This document shows positions 21,432-21,620 of a stretch of DNA of 21,620 nt, piece after piece (position 1 is the stretch's first letter; every line of letters begins with the position of its first letter). Source of the DNA: JBBDWJ01 sp040902925 (GTDB taxonomy: Bacteria > Acidobacteriota > Terriglobia > Bryobacterales > UBA6623). The translations under genes were made by a program, and so were the position numbers. The stretch is from the NCBI GenBank assembly GCA_040902925.1, contig JBBDWJ010000205.1:1-21620 (forward strand), read 5' to 3'. Below the pieces are notes generated by a model that was not told the origin of the DNA, searched no databases, and saw only the letters and a program-made list of their open reading frames with translations.

Positions 21432-21620
21432 GATCGATTTCTGCTCCTAAGGGTTCAACAAGCTCTCAATTCTACAACGCACAGCCAAGCCGGGCAGACT
21501 CCCCCTGTCTCGGCGGCCGCGCGGGGCCTTGCCGGTTTTGCCTTTTGCCTTTTGCACTTTGCCTTTTGGACTGAACCCCTGGAGTGAGACAGCGAGTTAA
21601 GGGGGTTGGCGCCGTTGGCT
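21432..21620. other. Right-end intergenic segment
   Basis: No gene seen. It holds the GTG-start leader of the RraA-family gene and a short imperfect tandem run of TTTTGCC-like units near 21537-21569, which could be a slippage-prone tract. Confidence 0.5.

Noticed and set aside
20661..21587. 308-codon plus-strand open frame across the N gap
   Set aside because: It is antisense to the RraA-family gene, which carries clear family signatures on the minus strand.
1..21620. tRNA, rRNA, or insertion sequence
   Set aside because: No cloverleaf-like segment, rRNA motif, transposase or IS-type terminal inverted repeats were seen when reading both strands.

Overview
The window looks like chromosomal DNA of a high-GC, Gram-negative soil-type acidobacterium, most likely of the Solibacter/Bryobacter group (Bryobacterales). 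Two lineage-style proteins support this: a large BNR-repeat protein ending in a TIGR03437-type domain, and a von Willebrand A protein of the 'VWFA-related Acidobacterial domain' type. A heptosyltransferase and an exporter of the MsbA type indicate an outer membrane with an LPS-like glycan. The taxon is inferred from these families, not from a marker gene.

Layout. (1) 1-2370: the 3' two thirds of a citramalate synthase gene (cimA), a repeat-rich spacer with strong hairpins, and a Gfo/Idh/MocA oxidoreductase. (2) 2510-10901: a divergent cell-envelope locus. The minus strand carries a degenerate HldE-like nucleotidyltransferase, a GT9 heptosyltransferase overlapping it by 29 bp, and a secreted SGNH/GDSL hydrolase. 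The plus strand carries two tandem paralogous GT39-type membrane glycosyltransferases and an MsbA-like ABC exporter. Together they read as a set that builds, decorates and exports a lipid-linked glycan. (3) 11071-13240: a tightly coupled trio, each junction a 4-bp GTGA overlap: a MoaD-MoaE fusion (molybdopterin synthase), a secreted VWA protein, and a small Hfq/Sm-like protein with a proline-rich disordered N-terminus. An inositol-monophosphatase gene (suhB-like) follows.

(4) 14284-17958: an accessory stretch. It has two different toxin-antitoxin modules (RHH + PIN, and DUF433 + DUF5615), a VOC-family protein, an ECF sigma factor that has lost region 4, and over 1 kb of non-coding DNA with 27-bp tandem repeats and palindromes. 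(5) 17959-21431: a minus-strand 870-aa secreted BNR/TIGR03437 protein, then an RraA-family protein interrupted by a 10-N assembly gap.

Three kinds of short structured repeat recur between genes: a double hairpin with a GNRA-type loop (three copies, one partial), a 'GAATAGCCC...' element (two copies in opposite orientation), and CAGGCA/TGCCTG palindromes. I saw no rRNA, tRNA, CRISPR array or complete insertion sequence.
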